Source of the DNA: a virus | Length of the DNA stretch: 26,877 nt | Strand: one strand, 5' to 3' | IMG/VR virus record: IMGVR_UViG_3300031787_000700 | Span: 1 to 26,877 of that record | Notes under the pieces: model-generated | Database searches by the model: none | What the model was told of the DNA's origin: nothing | What the model saw: only the letters and a program-made list of their open reading frames with translations | Made by a program: the position numbers and the translations under genes | Shown here: one piece after another, positions 1 to 8,870 of the stretch | Position numbering within the stretch: the stretch's first letter is position 1 | Layout of the letters: every line of letters begins with the position of its first letter

Positions 1-960
1 CAAATAAAAGAGTATATTGAATCTGATAAATTACCTTTAAATGATAAAGGAGAATTAGTAAATTCTAAAGGAGAAGTTATTAATATTACTCAGGAAGATT
101 CTAGACCTATTGTAGATGTTATTAGAGAAGATTTAGGAGTACAATTAGGAATTGAATTACCTCAAGATTTTGTAGTAGAAGATAATTTAGAAGGAATTAC
201 TAAATTAGTGCAAGAAGCTATTAAAACTGCTAATACTAAAAGTATTGTTAATTTTTTAGATAGTAATCCTATTATGAAAGATTTTTATCAACATTTAAAA
301 TTAGGATATAATCCTTCTGATTTTACTGCTGAAAATATTGATTATAAAAGTATTGATACTACTACATTAGATAATATTGCTAAATTAGATTTTATTAATA
401 AATATTATAAAAAACAAGGAATTATAAATACTAGTAATTTACTTGAAGCTTTGAAAAAAGGAGGAGATGATGTAGTTAATGCTGAATTAACAACTGCTCT
501 TACTTATTTAGATAATAAACAAAAAGAAGAAAGAACTAATAGAGATAATCTTTTAAAACAACAAGCTTTAGATGAAGCTAAACAAGTAGAAGATTATTGG
601 GATAAAGTTAATAATACTATTACTAAAGGTAAACTTGGTAATATTAATATTCCTATTAAAGAAAGACAAGCATTTTTTGATTATTTATCAAGACCTATTG
701 ATAAAGAAGGTAATAGTGCTGTTATGAAAGATATTGAAAATGAAGATTTAGAATTTCAATTAATGACAGATTTTTTAAGATTTAAAAAATATAATTTATC
801 TGAATTAGTTGCTGTTCTTGCTAAAGAAAATAAAGTACTTAGTTTAAGAGATAAATTAGAAAAATCTAAAAAAGAATTTCAAACAGGAAAAGGTGTACCT
901 ACAACTGGAGGTTCTAATAGAGATACTAATGTACATCCTACTCTTGATACTATTGCTTAA
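1..960 (+). CDS. Charged protein upstream of the capsid gene, 5' partial (scaffold-like position)
   Basis: The reading frame is open from base 1, so the gene starts upstream of the window; the GTG at 208 is probably an internal Val codon. The visible 319 residues are rich in Lys, Glu, Asp and Asn, largely helical in character (for example around KQQALDEAKQVEDYWDKV), have no membrane segment, and end in a flexible Gly/Thr/Asn tail. It ends 39 bases before the major capsid gene. In tailed phages this position is usually held by the scaffold or prohead protease, and the charged helical composition fits a scaffold better than an enzyme. That role is inferred from position and composition only; I recognise no domain. 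It could also be another head protein. Codon use is the strongly A/T-ended type seen in the rest of the window. Confidence 0.75.
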   Translation, partial: QIKEYIESDKLPLNDKGELVNSKGEVINITQEDSRPIVDVIREDLGVQLGIELPQDFVVEDNLEGITKLVQEAIKTANTKSIVNFLDSNPIMKDFYQHLKLGYNPSDFTAENIDYKSIDTTTLDNIAKLDFINKYYKKQGIINTSNLLEALKKGGDDVVNAELTTALTYLDNKQKEERTNRDNLLKQQALDEAKQVEDYWDKVNNTITKGKLGNINIPIKERQAFFDYLSRPIDKEGNSAVMKDIENEDLEFQLMTDFLRFKKYNLSELVAVLAKENKVLSLRDKLEKSKKEFQTGKGVPTTGGSNRDTNVHPTLDTIA

Positions 961-999
961 TATACTCTAAATTAATATTAATTTTAAATTCAATTTATT

Positions 1000-2511
1000 A
1001 TGATTGGTACACCTAACAGTACTTTTGCTTTACAAGGCTCCGCTCCTTATAGAATTGTACAACATGAAACTTTTGGAGATGAAGGATATACAAATAATCT
1101 TTCTCTTACTAAAGCTCGTATGACAAATCCTGATACTCTTAATCCTGTTATTACTCATATGATGGGTAAAGAGAGTAAAAAATTCCCTCTTTTGTTTTTA
1201 ACTGAAGGACAAAAAAAAGGTGTTAAATATGTAGAAATTCAAGATGTTGAATATGACTGGCCTGTATTTGGTCGTTTAAGACGTACTGATGCTGTTGCTA
1301 GTACTGATTATGTAGCTGGTGATAAACCAGGTCTTGGAGGTACTCCTGTTTATGTTACTTTTAAAACTCGTTGGTTAAAATATCAACATAATATTGTTTC
1401 TCCTCTTGGAATTAAAGCACGTATTATGTCTAGACCTGAAAAAGTAGCTAATGGTTATAGATATCAATTAGATATTATTAGAAATAATAATACTACTTTT
1501 ATTCCATTAAGTGAACTTGCTCCAAATACTCTTTGGGCTATGTCAGGTGGTGCTAACGTTTCTGAAAGTTATTCTGTTGGAAATGAAAGTAATAAACAAT
1601 TTCCTGGAAAAGTTAAAAATCAATTAGGTATTCTTCGTAAATCTTATGAAGTAGGTGGTAATGTTAGTCAACGTATGATGACTTTTCATTTTCCTAAAAG
1701 TGGTGGTGGTGAAAGTAGCTACTATTTACCATTTGAAGAATGGCAACATGAGATGAATTTTAAACAAGATTGTGAAGAATCTTTATGGGAATCTGAATAT
1801 AATAGAGATGAAAATGGTACTATTATGAATATAGACCCTGATACTCAACTTCCTATTCCTTATGGTGCTGGTGTTAAAGCTCAAATTCCTAATAGAGATA
1901 CTTATGGTATTTTAACTGCTAGAAAAATTAAAAGTATTGTAAGTGAAGTTATGTATGGAGCTACTGATACTGATAATATGAATATTACTTTATTTACTGG
2001 TATGGGTGGTAAAGAAGAATTTTCTAATGCTATTATGAATGAAATGAGTGGATGGTCTGCATACGATGGTGCTTTAAATAGTACTGTTACTGGTGGTCCA
2101 CGTAATTTAGTTTATGGTGCTTTCTTTACTGGATTTAGACACGTAGATGGTCATATTATTAATGTTGCACACCTTCCTTACTTAGATTTTGGAGGTACTG
2201 CTGAAAATGCTCCTAGACATCCTATTTCCGGTAAACCTATTACTTCTTATGAAATGCACTTTGTAGATATGAGTGTATATGATGGAGAAAATAATGTTCA
2301 ATTAGTAACTCAAAAAGGTCGTTCTTTAATTAGAGGTATTGAACAAGGTATGACTTTATTAAAAGGTCTTAATTACGGAGATTATAGAGGTAATCAAATG
2401 GATATTCAATTATCTACTTCACAAGATAAAACTGCTATCCATTATCTTAAAACTCTAGGAGTTGCAATTAGAAGAAATACTCATTGTTTTTCATTATATT
2501 GTTCATTATAA
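1000..2511 (+). CDS. Major capsid protein (HK97 fold, crAss-like)
   Basis: This 503-residue protein should be the main shell subunit of the icosahedral head. Length and N-terminal sequence (MIGTPNSTFALQGSAPYR, then a region with TNPDTLNPVITHMMGK) match what I know of crAss-like phage capsid proteins. The body is rich in Gly, aromatic residues and beta-type segments, with no signal peptide or membrane segment. It uses CGT for Arg and other C-containing codons more than its neighbours, which fits high expression. It starts at an ATG after an A/T-rich leader without a Shine-Dalgarno motif and is followed at once by a strong terminator, so it can be transcribed as the end of a head operon. Identification rests on pattern recognition of the family plus position, not on a database search. 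The fold assignment is family knowledge. Confidence 0.9.
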   Translation: MIGTPNSTFALQGSAPYRIVQHETFGDEGYTNNLSLTKARMTNPDTLNPVITHMMGKESKKFPLLFLTEGQKKGVKYVEIQDVEYDWPVFGRLRRTDAVASTDYVAGDKPGLGGTPVYVTFKTRWLKYQHNIVSPLGIKARIMSRPEKVANGYRYQLDIIRNNNTTFIPLSELAPNTLWAMSGGANVSESYSVGNESNKQFPGKVKNQLGILRKSYEVGGNVSQRMMTFHFPKSGGGESSYYLPFEEWQHEMNFKQDCEESLWESEYNRDENGTIMNIDPDTQLPIPYGAGVKAQIPNRDTYGILTARKIKSIVSEVMYGATDTDNMNITLFTGMGGKEEFSNAIMNEMSGWSAYDGALNSTVTGGPRNLVYGAFFTGFRHVDGHIINVAHLPYLDFGGTAENAPRHPISGKPITSYEMHFVDMSVYDGENNVQLVTQKGRSLIRGIEQGMTLLKGLNYGDYRGNQMDIQLSTSQDKTAIHYLKTLGVAIRRNTHCFSLYCSL

Positions 2512-2530
2512 TACTTTTGGTTTAAACTTA

Positions 2531-2570
2531 AATAAGGTTACTAATTATTTAGTAGCCTTATTTTTACTTT
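2531..2570 (+). terminator. Intrinsic terminator after the capsid gene
   Basis: A 12-bp stem (AATAAGGTTACT at 2531-2542 pairing with AGTAGCCTTATT at 2551-2562, one G-U pair) closes an 8-base loop and runs into a T-rich tract. It begins 19 bases after the capsid stop codon. Confidence 0.88.
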
Positions 2571-2596
2571 TAATAATATAAAAATAAATAAATTTT

Positions 2597-3691
2597 ATGG
2601 AAAATAATGCACAAAGTGGTACAGCTACAAGCAATCCTGAAAAAACTATTAATCCTAATACTTTAAGTGTTAAAGATATTTTAAGTGCTAATATTAATAA
2701 ACAAACTAATTCTCATTTAATTACTATTGAAGTAGCTCTTAGAAGAAGACCCGGAATGACAGGTTTACCTGGTCTTGACCCTGCTGAAAGAATTTATTGG
2801 TTAGGTGCTGCTTTAGATATAAGAACTAAAGGTAATTTAAAAGGAATTGTAGGAGAATTAGAAAAAACTTTTATGCCTAGTATTGTAGGTCATAGTCATA
2901 ATGCACCTGAATTTAAAGCTAAAGTAGAAGAATATTGGTCTTCTTTTGGAGTTAAAGTTCCTCATGATGAAGAATTTTTAAAACCTCATAAAAGAGGAGT
3001 TCCTATTAAAATTCAAGTTAATGTTACCGGTAGTTTACTTAAAAATAGAATAGATAAAGTTTCTAGTATAGAAACAAAAATGGAAATTATTAATGAAGCT
3101 TTAGTAACTTTAAATACTAATACTAATAGTAATTTTGCTTCTTTATTAGATGAATCTATCTCTGATTTTTTACTTCTTAATTTTGCTTTAAAACATTCTA
3201 GAGTTGCTAATAATTTTGAAGATATTGGTAAATCTCCTAAAATTGAATTTTATATCTATGAAAAATCTAATGCAATAAAAGCTGCTGATAAAGATATTAA
3301 AAATAAAACTAAAGCAATGGCTTTATATCAAAGTTTAACAGGAGATGATAGAAAAATTGATGCAGTTCTTATTTTATTTAAAGAATCTCCTGGAGATTAT
3401 GATGATGAAATGGAAAAATTAATTAAGATTTTTGAATTATATAATTTATCTAGTCAAAATCTTAATAATTTTATTTCTTTTGTTCAAGATGAATCTTGGG
3501 AAACTAAATATTTAATTAATTTAGCTGTAATTAAAGGAAAATTATCTAATCCTGTAAATACTACTGCTTACTATTATAATCAAACTATGATAGGTAGAAC
3601 TTTAGAAGATGCTGTATTAGAATTAACTTCTGATAAAGAAAATATGAAAGCTATTAAAAATACTTTATTAAAAGAAGTAGGTTTAGTATAA
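2597..3691 (+). CDS. Putative virion protein downstream of capsid, unknown fold
   Basis: A 364-residue soluble protein starting with a flexible Asn/Ser/Thr-rich segment (about residues 1-20), followed by a better-ordered region containing RRRPGMTGLPGLDPAER and KRGVPIKIQVNVTG, then a helical, charged C-terminal half. There is no signal peptide, membrane segment or catalytic motif I can name. It lies between two strong terminators with the next two genes, forming a three-gene unit 2597-5694 directly after the capsid gene, a place where crAss-like phages carry conserved head and connector proteins. A structural or head-completion role is therefore inferred from context only. The start codon follows an A/T-rich leader typical of Bacteroidota and their phages. 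A short bulged inverted repeat (about 2747-2776) lies in its early coding region, without a T tract. Confidence 0.72.
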   Translation: MENNAQSGTATSNPEKTINPNTLSVKDILSANINKQTNSHLITIEVALRRRPGMTGLPGLDPAERIYWLGAALDIRTKGNLKGIVGELEKTFMPSIVGHSHNAPEFKAKVEEYWSSFGVKVPHDEEFLKPHKRGVPIKIQVNVTGSLLKNRIDKVSSIETKMEIINEALVTLNTNTNSNFASLLDESISDFLLLNFALKHSRVANNFEDIGKSPKIEFYIYEKSNAIKAADKDIKNKTKAMALYQSLTGDDRKIDAVLILFKESPGDYDDEMEKLIKIFELYNLSSQNLNNFISFVQDESWETKYLINLAVIKGKLSNPVNTTAYYYNQTMIGRTLEDAVLELTSDKENMKAIKNTLLKEVGLV

Positions 3692-3707
3692 ATTAATAAT
3701 TAAATTA

Positions 3708-4757
3708 ATGACTACACAAGAGTTACATATAAATATAGATTTACTTTTACAAAAAGTTTCTAGTAATTGGAATAGTAATTTTTTGCCACAAGAAAAAGAT
3801 ATATTTATAAATAAAGAAATATTAAAATTTGTTAAACAACGTATTAATCCTTTAAGTAATATTAAATTAGAAGGAAGTTATGATACAATTAAAAGAACTC
3901 AAGATATTAATAGTTTAACAAAAACTGTACCTCTAAATGTAATTGATTTAAATCAAAAGGAAGCTATTGTACAGCTTCCTTTTGATTTTTTATATTATGT
4001 TAGTGGTAGTTTAGATGTGTGTTGTAATTGTAATAATATTAATATTTCTACTTTTACTAAATATATTGCTACATTTTCCCCCATAGATGATAGTGTTGAG
4101 GATTTAAGTAGTGAAATATTAAGTCAATTAGACACTCTAATAGAAGGAGAAGATATTATAGATTTAGTTAATACTGTTAATTTACCTGAAAATTATTTTC
4201 CTAGTGATAATTTACCTAATTATCGTAAATATTTTATTTATAATAATTTAATATTTAATAGTATTAAACGAAATCTTCCTATTGGTTATGAAATTAAATA
4301 TGATAAATTTAATAATAAATTTATTATTAGTTCTAATACTCCATTCGAAATAACTTTTTCTATGGGGGAAATAGATTTTGACATAACATATACTCAAGAA
4401 ATTAATAATACTTATAATTTAACTAATTCATTAGAATCTGAATTACGTATTATAGATGAAGAATTTAAAACTCATGTTAAAAAATCTTATTTATCAGGTA
4501 ATAAAGATGAAAGTAGAATAGGTTATTTAAGAAATAATAGTATTATTTTACCAAAGTCACCTAATGTTATACTAGATACCTTAAATTTAACATATCGTTG
4601 TTATCCTAGTAAAGTAGATGTATTTTTACAATATAATTCAGAACTTACTGATGAAGCACTTGATGAAGTAATTAATAATGTTGCTCAAAATTTAAAAGGT
4701 GTTATTTCTGATGATGGTTATGAAAAATTTATTAGAGAAAATTTATTAATTGAATAA
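3708..4757 (+). CDS. Putative crAss-like structural (neck/head) protein
   Basis: This 349-residue protein begins with a helical segment (LLLQKVSSNWNSNFLPQEKD, then INKEILKFVKQRINP) of a type I associate with conserved structural proteins of Bacteroidota phages that follow the capsid gene. A Cys cluster (C105, C106, C108) sits after a beta-type segment; the remainder is Asn/Ile-rich and beta-like. No enzyme motif or membrane segment is seen. A head-tail connector or ring role is an inference from position and weak resemblance. Two DNA features lie within it: a perfect terminator-like hairpin at 3951-3991 that forces rare codons (AAG, CAG), and two copies of a C-run element in opposite orientation (near 4078 and 4369). 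Both suggest that the DNA or RNA here does more than encode protein. Confidence 0.72.
   Translation: MTTQELHINIDLLLQKVSSNWNSNFLPQEKDIFINKEILKFVKQRINPLSNIKLEGSYDTIKRTQDINSLTKTVPLNVIDLNQKEAIVQLPFDFLYYVSGSLDVCCNCNNINISTFTKYIATFSPIDDSVEDLSSEILSQLDTLIEGEDIIDLVNTVNLPENYFPSDNLPNYRKYFIYNNLIFNSIKRNLPIGYEIKYDKFNNKFIISSNTPFEITFSMGEIDFDITYTQEINNTYNLTNSLESELRIIDEEFKTHVKKSYLSGNKDESRIGYLRNNSIILPKSPNVILDTLNLTYRCYPSKVDVFLQYNSELTDEALDEVINNVAQNLKGVISDDGYEKFIRENLLIE
3951..3991 (+). terminator. Terminator-like hairpin inside a structural gene
   Basis: A perfect 15-bp stem (AATCAAAAGGAAGCT at 3951-3965; partner at 3973-3987) with a 7-base loop is followed by four to five T. It lies about 245 bases into the coding region beginning at 3708. 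The stem uses AAG and CAG where this genome normally uses AAA and CAA, which suggests selection for the structure. Confidence 0.75.
4074..4094 (+). repeat. C-run element, copy 1 (+)
   Basis: Sequence TTTTCCCCCATAGATGATAG, followed by TGTTG. It belongs to a family of five dispersed copies sharing CCCCATAG (see also 4355, 13570, 19352, 20781). It lies inside the gene at 3708 and encodes Ser-Pro-Ile-Asp-Asp with the otherwise rare CCC codon. Function unknown. Confidence 0.7.
4355..4374 (-). repeat. C-run element, copy 2 (-)
   Basis: Read on the minus strand this is CTATTTCCCCCATAGAAAAA, the core of the element without the TGATA extension. With copy 1 it forms a 13-bp inverted repeat about 280 bases apart within the same gene. 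Confidence 0.6.
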
Positions 4758-4770
4758 TTAAATTTAACTT

Positions 4771-5694
4771 ATGGAAAATGTTTTTATTGTTAATGCTATC
4801 GGAACTAAAGAATCTTCAACTACTGCTAGTATTGAAGGTTTAGCCGCTAGAGAAGTTCTTGTAATAGGAACTAATAATGTTGTACTTGCTACTCCTGCTG
4901 ATTGTGTAGGTGTAGATGGTTTTTATTTTGTAACTAAATTAACTAGTGGTAAATTTAGAACTAGTGCTGTTATTAAAAGACGTAATGTTACTTCTATTAA
5001 AAAGAAAGACTATGTTGCTTTTACTTTGCCTCAATGGCGACTTGCATCAGGAAGTAATGGACTTAATGTAGAAACTACAGGAGAAGCACAAATTGGTATT
5101 ACTAATAAATCTTATAATAGAACTATTAATTACCAAAGAGTAAATGTAAATGTAGTTAAATTAGCAGGAGAAAGTACTGCTACTTATTTAGCTAAAGTAG
5201 TTGCAGCTTTAAATGCTGAAAATAGTAAATTATCTCAAACTTTATTTACAGCTACATTAGGTAATACCAGTTCTAATTATTTTATAACTATAGCTTCTAC
5301 TAATAGAAATGCAGATATTTCTATTACAATGGATGGTATGTTTGCCGGTACTGAAATTACTAATACTGTTGTTGCTGTAACAGGTAATGGTTTTGGTGCT
5401 GATATTGTAGCTCTTGAAAAAGACCATTCTAAAAATTTAGGTAATCAAGGTTATGAAAGATTAACAGAAGCTTGGTATAATGCTCCTACTGAATCTTTAG
5501 CTACTGAAAATTATGATATTCTTAATTTAGCTTGGAAAGGTGAATCACCTACTGCAAGTTCTAGTATGACTGTAGCTAGTAATACTATTACTTTAGGATT
5601 TCCTACAGGAGGTACTGTAATTGATAATGTAGAAACTTTACTTAGATATTTATCAGGAGATACTTATATTGATGAAACTCCTATTGAACCATAA
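4771..5694 (+). CDS. Putative abundant virion protein (beta-rich)
   Basis: A 307-residue protein with many short Val/Ile/Thr beta-type stretches, Gly and Ala turns and few charges; the middle holds two related-looking strands around YRTINYQ-type and YFITIAS-type segments. There is no signal peptide, membrane segment or Cys. It uses relatively more non-A/T-ended codons (CGT, GCC, TTG) than most genes here, as the capsid gene does, and is followed by the second strong terminator in the window; both fit high late expression. In crAss-like phages an auxiliary capsid or connector protein is expected near here, so an auxiliary head or ring protein is my best guess. I recognise no named domain, so the function is inferred from position, composition and codon use only. 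Confidence 0.72.
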   Translation: MENVFIVNAIGTKESSTTASIEGLAAREVLVIGTNNVVLATPADCVGVDGFYFVTKLTSGKFRTSAVIKRRNVTSIKKKDYVAFTLPQWRLASGSNGLNVETTGEAQIGITNKSYNRTINYQRVNVNVVKLAGESTATYLAKVVAALNAENSKLSQTLFTATLGNTSSNYFITIASTNRNADISITMDGMFAGTEITNTVVAVTGNGFGADIVALEKDHSKNLGNQGYERLTEAWYNAPTESLATENYDILNLAWKGESPTASSSMTVASNTITLGFPTGGTVIDNVETLLRYLSGDTYIDETPIEP

Positions 5695-5720
5695 TATTTT
5701 ATTTATTTGTTGTTAATCCT

Positions 5721-5760
5721 AAAACTACTGATACTGATTATCTTTATCAGTAGTTTTTTT
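5721..5760 (+). terminator. Intrinsic terminator before the adhesin gene
   Basis: A perfect 13-bp stem (AAAACTACTGATA at 5721-5733; partner at 5745-5757) with an 11-base loop and a run of seven T. It lies between the stop at 5694 and the start at 5774, splitting head genes from fibre and lysis genes. Confidence 0.9.
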
Positions 5761-5773
5761 AATTTAAACTAAT

Positions 5774-8035
5774 ATGAACACAATAATAAATAATATTCAT
5801 TATACTTTAAAAAAAATAACTAATAATTATATTATTACTAAAAATACTAATAATTTAGTAGTATTATCTTATAAATTTAGTATTTATAATTGTAATACTA
5901 ATTTATTTGAAATTACTAATGAAGGTATTTTAGAAGATTTTAATGAAGTTGCAGAAATTACATTAATTAAAGATGGTAAATATAAATTAGAATTTAATAT
6001 TGAATCTGATGTAATAGGAGATTCTAGTATTGCTAATACTTTTATAGGTTTTTATCATTTCAATAATTTAAAAACTCAATTAGTTAAAGAATTAAAAGCA
6101 TTTTTATGTGATGATTGTAATTGTAAGTGTAAAGATAATTCTGATTGTACTTCTAAAGAAGCTAAATTTTGTTTAAAACATAAAAAATTATTTAGTAAAT
6201 TAGAAACTTATAGATATAATTTATCTGGATTTTTAATTAATTCTTATGTTATAGATAATATTAAATTATTTAGATTTATACAAACAGTTATTTCTAATAA
6301 TAGTTGTTTATTAACAAAAGAATTATGTAAAGAATTATTAGAAATTAGTTTAGGTAAACCTTATACTAATGAAAAAACTTATAAATTTTATATAGCTTTA
6401 TATTATTTAGGTATTTATTTTACAGAAAAATATATTGATACTGAATTATCAGAAGCAGATAATTTAATAAGATTAAACTATTTAAATACTAGTTATAATT
6501 ATAATGAAATTATAAATTGTATTTGTGGATTAGGTTTAGATATTAATACATTAGAACAATTATATAATAATATTTCTGGTGTTATTAATGATAATATTAA
6601 TATTAATTTACCTCCTATTCAAGCTAGTTTAATTACTATTTTTCCTTTAATAAATGAAAGTGAAACTCAAACTTTTATTTTAACTGCTGATAATTTTTTA
6701 GATAATTATTCTGACCCTGAAGATAATGCACCTTTTTATATAAGAATTAGTAATTTTACTTTACCTAATACTATTAGATTATTATTAAATAATAATCAAG
6801 TAGAACCTAATAGTATAATTAATTTTGCAGATATTTATAATGGATTATTATCTATTGAAGTAGATGAAATTACTAATCCAATTGTATATAATATTCCTTA
6901 TAATATTGCAGATGAAGGAAGTAATCAATTAGGAGCAGGTAATGTAATAAATATATTAGTATCTTCAGAAGATACCTATGAAAATTTACCTCCTATATCT
7001 ATAGGAGATATTAATGTATTAGTTGAAACTAATGATGATTATTTTTTAACTATACCATTTCAACAAGCATTAGATAATTATATTGACCCTGAAAATGATG
7101 AAATAGAAAATATTATTTTTACTCAAAATTATCCTAGTAATATTAATATTTTAAATATTATAAGTGAATTAGGTATTCCTTCTCAAACAGATATTCCTTA
7201 TAATATTATAACTCAAGGACAATTAGGATTATTTGTTAGTTCTACTAAACCAGAAGGAGAATATATATTACCTTTTAAAGTATCTGATATAGGTTCTAGT
7301 ACTTACGGTGCTACTGGTAATATTAATATTACTGTTAAAAGACCTGCTACATATGATGTAGTTATTAATTCTGTAAATGGTATAAATGTAATAGATAATA
7401 TTATAACTTTACCTAATAATATAACATTAGCTAATATTATTGCTACTGAAACTTCTAACATTAATACAACTAGTATAAATTGGACTTTAATATCTACACA
7501 TAATCATGTAATTACTATAAATAATAATACTACTTTATTTCCTACGGTTGTAGGATTACAACAAGGTAATACTTATACACTTAGATTAACAGTAATTAAT
7601 GATGGTAATACTTATATAAAAGAGATTAAAATAATTGTTACAGCAATTATAACTACTCCTTTTCAAAAAAGTACTGGCATAAATTTACAATTACAATCTG
7701 AAGGTAGTAATAGAGTTGGAATTACTGAAAATTTAATGAATACTTTACTTAATAATTATTTTCATCCTAATGGATTATTACCTACAAATATTATTATTGT
7801 AACTACACCAGGTATTGGATTTTTAGAAATAGATGGTGGTTTATCTCCTATTAATGCAAATAATACTATTATATTAGATTATAATCCTGGACAAACTAAT
7901 GATAGATTTCAATATGTTTTTGATTATCCTATTGCTGTTTCTGTTCCTTTAAATACTAATTTTTATTTTTATTTTACTGATATTAATGGAAATATTAGTA
8001 ATATTGCTTTATGTCAAATTAATTTACTTACTTAA
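5774..8035 (+). CDS. Multi-domain Ig-like/cadherin-like adhesin or fibre protein
   Basis: A 753-residue protein. Residues 1-270 form an N-terminal region with a Cys cluster (C112, C115, C117, C119, C125, C133), possibly metal-binding, followed by helices. Two tandem repeats follow at about 279-403 and 405-535; each opens with a Pro-Pro pair and contains a D-N-Y-x-D-P-E motif (Asp-Pro at 314 and 438), resembling cadherin-like or Ig-like repeats. An Ig/PKD-type domain follows (about 535-625), and the C-terminal domain (630-753) carries a related N-N-Y-x-x-P motif near 664. Such strings of beta domains on phage particles usually bind surface glycans or decorate the head or fibres. Location between the head and receptor-binding genes agrees. 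The exact place on the particle cannot be told. The gene is strongly A/T-biased. Confidence 0.78.
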   Translation: MNTIINNIHYTLKKITNNYIITKNTNNLVVLSYKFSIYNCNTNLFEITNEGILEDFNEVAEITLIKDGKYKLEFNIESDVIGDSSIANTFIGFYHFNNLKTQLVKELKAFLCDDCNCKCKDNSDCTSKEAKFCLKHKKLFSKLETYRYNLSGFLINSYVIDNIKLFRFIQTVISNNSCLLTKELCKELLEISLGKPYTNEKTYKFYIALYYLGIYFTEKYIDTELSEADNLIRLNYLNTSYNYNEIINCICGLGLDINTLEQLYNNISGVINDNININLPPIQASLITIFPLINESETQTFILTADNFLDNYSDPEDNAPFYIRISNFTLPNTIRLLLNNNQVEPNSIINFADIYNGLLSIEVDEITNPIVYNIPYNIADEGSNQLGAGNVINILVSSEDTYENLPPISIGDINVLVETNDDYFLTIPFQQALDNYIDPENDEIENIIFTQNYPSNINILNIISELGIPSQTDIPYNIITQGQLGLFVSSTKPEGEYILPFKVSDIGSSTYGATGNINITVKRPATYDVVINSVNGINVIDNIITLPNNITLANIIATETSNINTTSINWTLISTHNHVITINNNTTLFPTVVGLQQGNTYTLRLTVINDGNTYIKEIKIIVTAIITTPFQKSTGINLQLQSEGSNRVGITENLMNTLLNNYFHPNGLLPTNIIIVTTPGIGFLEIDGGLSPINANNTIILDYNPGQTNDRFQYVFDYPIAVSVPLNTNFYFYFTDINGNISNIALCQINLLT

Positions 8036-8037
8036 TT

Positions 8038-8514
8038 ATGAAATTAAATATTAATAATAGAATTTTTGATATATTTAGATTACCACTTAAATTATTAAAA
8101 ATTCCTTTAGCAGATGATAATGAAGATAATAAAATATTAGTAGTTAATCCTAAAGGAGAAGTTAGATATACTAATAATTTACCTTCTAATTCTAATACTG
8201 AAACATTTACTAAATTAGTTTATTATGTAAATAGCCAAGATGCAACAGGTTTACTTAATATAAGTAAAGTAACATCTAATGTTGATATTGATTTTTCTTT
8301 TCCAAGACAAGAAGTTGGTATTTTTAGTTTAAATTTTGATTTTCCTGGAGATTTTTATATAGATTTTAAAGGAGCAGTTCAAGGCAGAAATGATTGTATT
8401 GAATATAATAAAGAAGAAAATAATTTTAAAACTTATGATAATTTAGGAAATTTAAGTGATTTTTATGCTTTTGAATTTGGAGGTTGGATTATTATACATT
8501 TATTAAATAATTAA
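8038..8514 (+). CDS. Small fibre-like virion protein, unknown
   Basis: A 158-residue protein starting two bases after the preceding stop. The N-terminal part, with PLKLLKIPLADDN then NKILVVNPKGEVRYT, has a short Leu/Pro strand, an acidic stretch, and a strand ending in a Lys-Gly-Glu turn; this layout resembles the N-terminus of the fibre at 9722 and N-terminal anchors of Bacteroidota phage fibres. The C-terminal half (about 75-158) is beta-rich and aromatic, with no repeats, and resembles a compact jelly-roll-like tip, though I cannot name it. A minor fibre, fibre tip or cap protein is inferred from context. No signal peptide or membrane segment is present. Confidence 0.65.
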   Translation: MKLNINNRIFDIFRLPLKLLKIPLADDNEDNKILVVNPKGEVRYTNNLPSNSNTETFTKLVYYVNSQDATGLLNISKVTSNVDIDFSFPRQEVGIFSLNFDFPGDFYIDFKGAVQGRNDCIEYNKEENNFKTYDNLGNLSDFYAFEFGGWIIIHLLNN

Positions 8515-8534
8515 TTAATTTAAAATATTATTAT

Positions 8535-8870
8535 ATGGAAGGAATTTTTGTAAAATTATCATTAAGTATTTTAAGTATATTATTATATACTTTATTAAAA
8601 GCTTTACCTTATATTCAAAATAATAGTTTTGATATTAAATATTTTTTAAATCATAATTATAAAAAATGGATATGGTCTTTAATTACTATTATTATAGTAG
8701 TTATTATTATTAGTTTAGAACCTGCTACAGGAGAATTAATAAAAGTATTTTTAGGATTAGATATATTAGATACTCCTGCTTCTTTTTTTACTTTAGGTTT
8801 AGGTATATCTAATCTCGTTCAAGATGTAAGTAAAAGTAATAAAAAACAATTAGAAAAACATGATGGATAA
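8535..8870 (+). CDS. Holin-like small membrane protein
   Basis: A 111-residue protein with hydrophobic segments at about 5-24 and 45-61 and a weaker one near 82-94, ending in a charged tail (KSNKKQLEKHDG). It lies two genes before the amidase and overlaps the next small membrane protein, the arrangement of a phage lysis cassette. Holins permeabilise the inner membrane so that the endolysin reaches the peptidoglycan. No family signature is recognised, so the holin call depends on size, membrane segments and position. It or its neighbour at 8863 could equally be an antiholin. The stop codon overlaps the next start, suggesting translational coupling. Confidence 0.66.
   Translation: MEGIFVKLSLSILSILLYTLLKALPYIQNNSFDIKYFLNHNYKKWIWSLITIIIVVIIISLEPATGELIKVFLGLDILDTPASFFTLGLGISNLVQDVSKSNKKQLEKHDG

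Noticed and set aside
208-960. GTG at 208 as the start of the first gene
   Set aside because: The frame is open back to base 1 with the same codon style, so the gene begins upstream of the window.
2512-2519. TACTTTTG, matching the Bacteroides promoter -7 consensus TAnnTTTG
   Set aside because: It lies between the capsid stop and the terminator, has no fitting TTTG at the -33 position, and would produce a transcript that ends at once.
6990-7007. Palindrome CTCCTATA-TC-TATAGGAG in the adhesin gene
   Set aside because: Short loop and A/T-rich centre; codons are ordinary for this genome, so chance is likely.
7540-7555. Six-bp hairpin TCCTAC-GGTT-GTAGGA
   Set aside because: Short stem with no T tract and far from a gene start.
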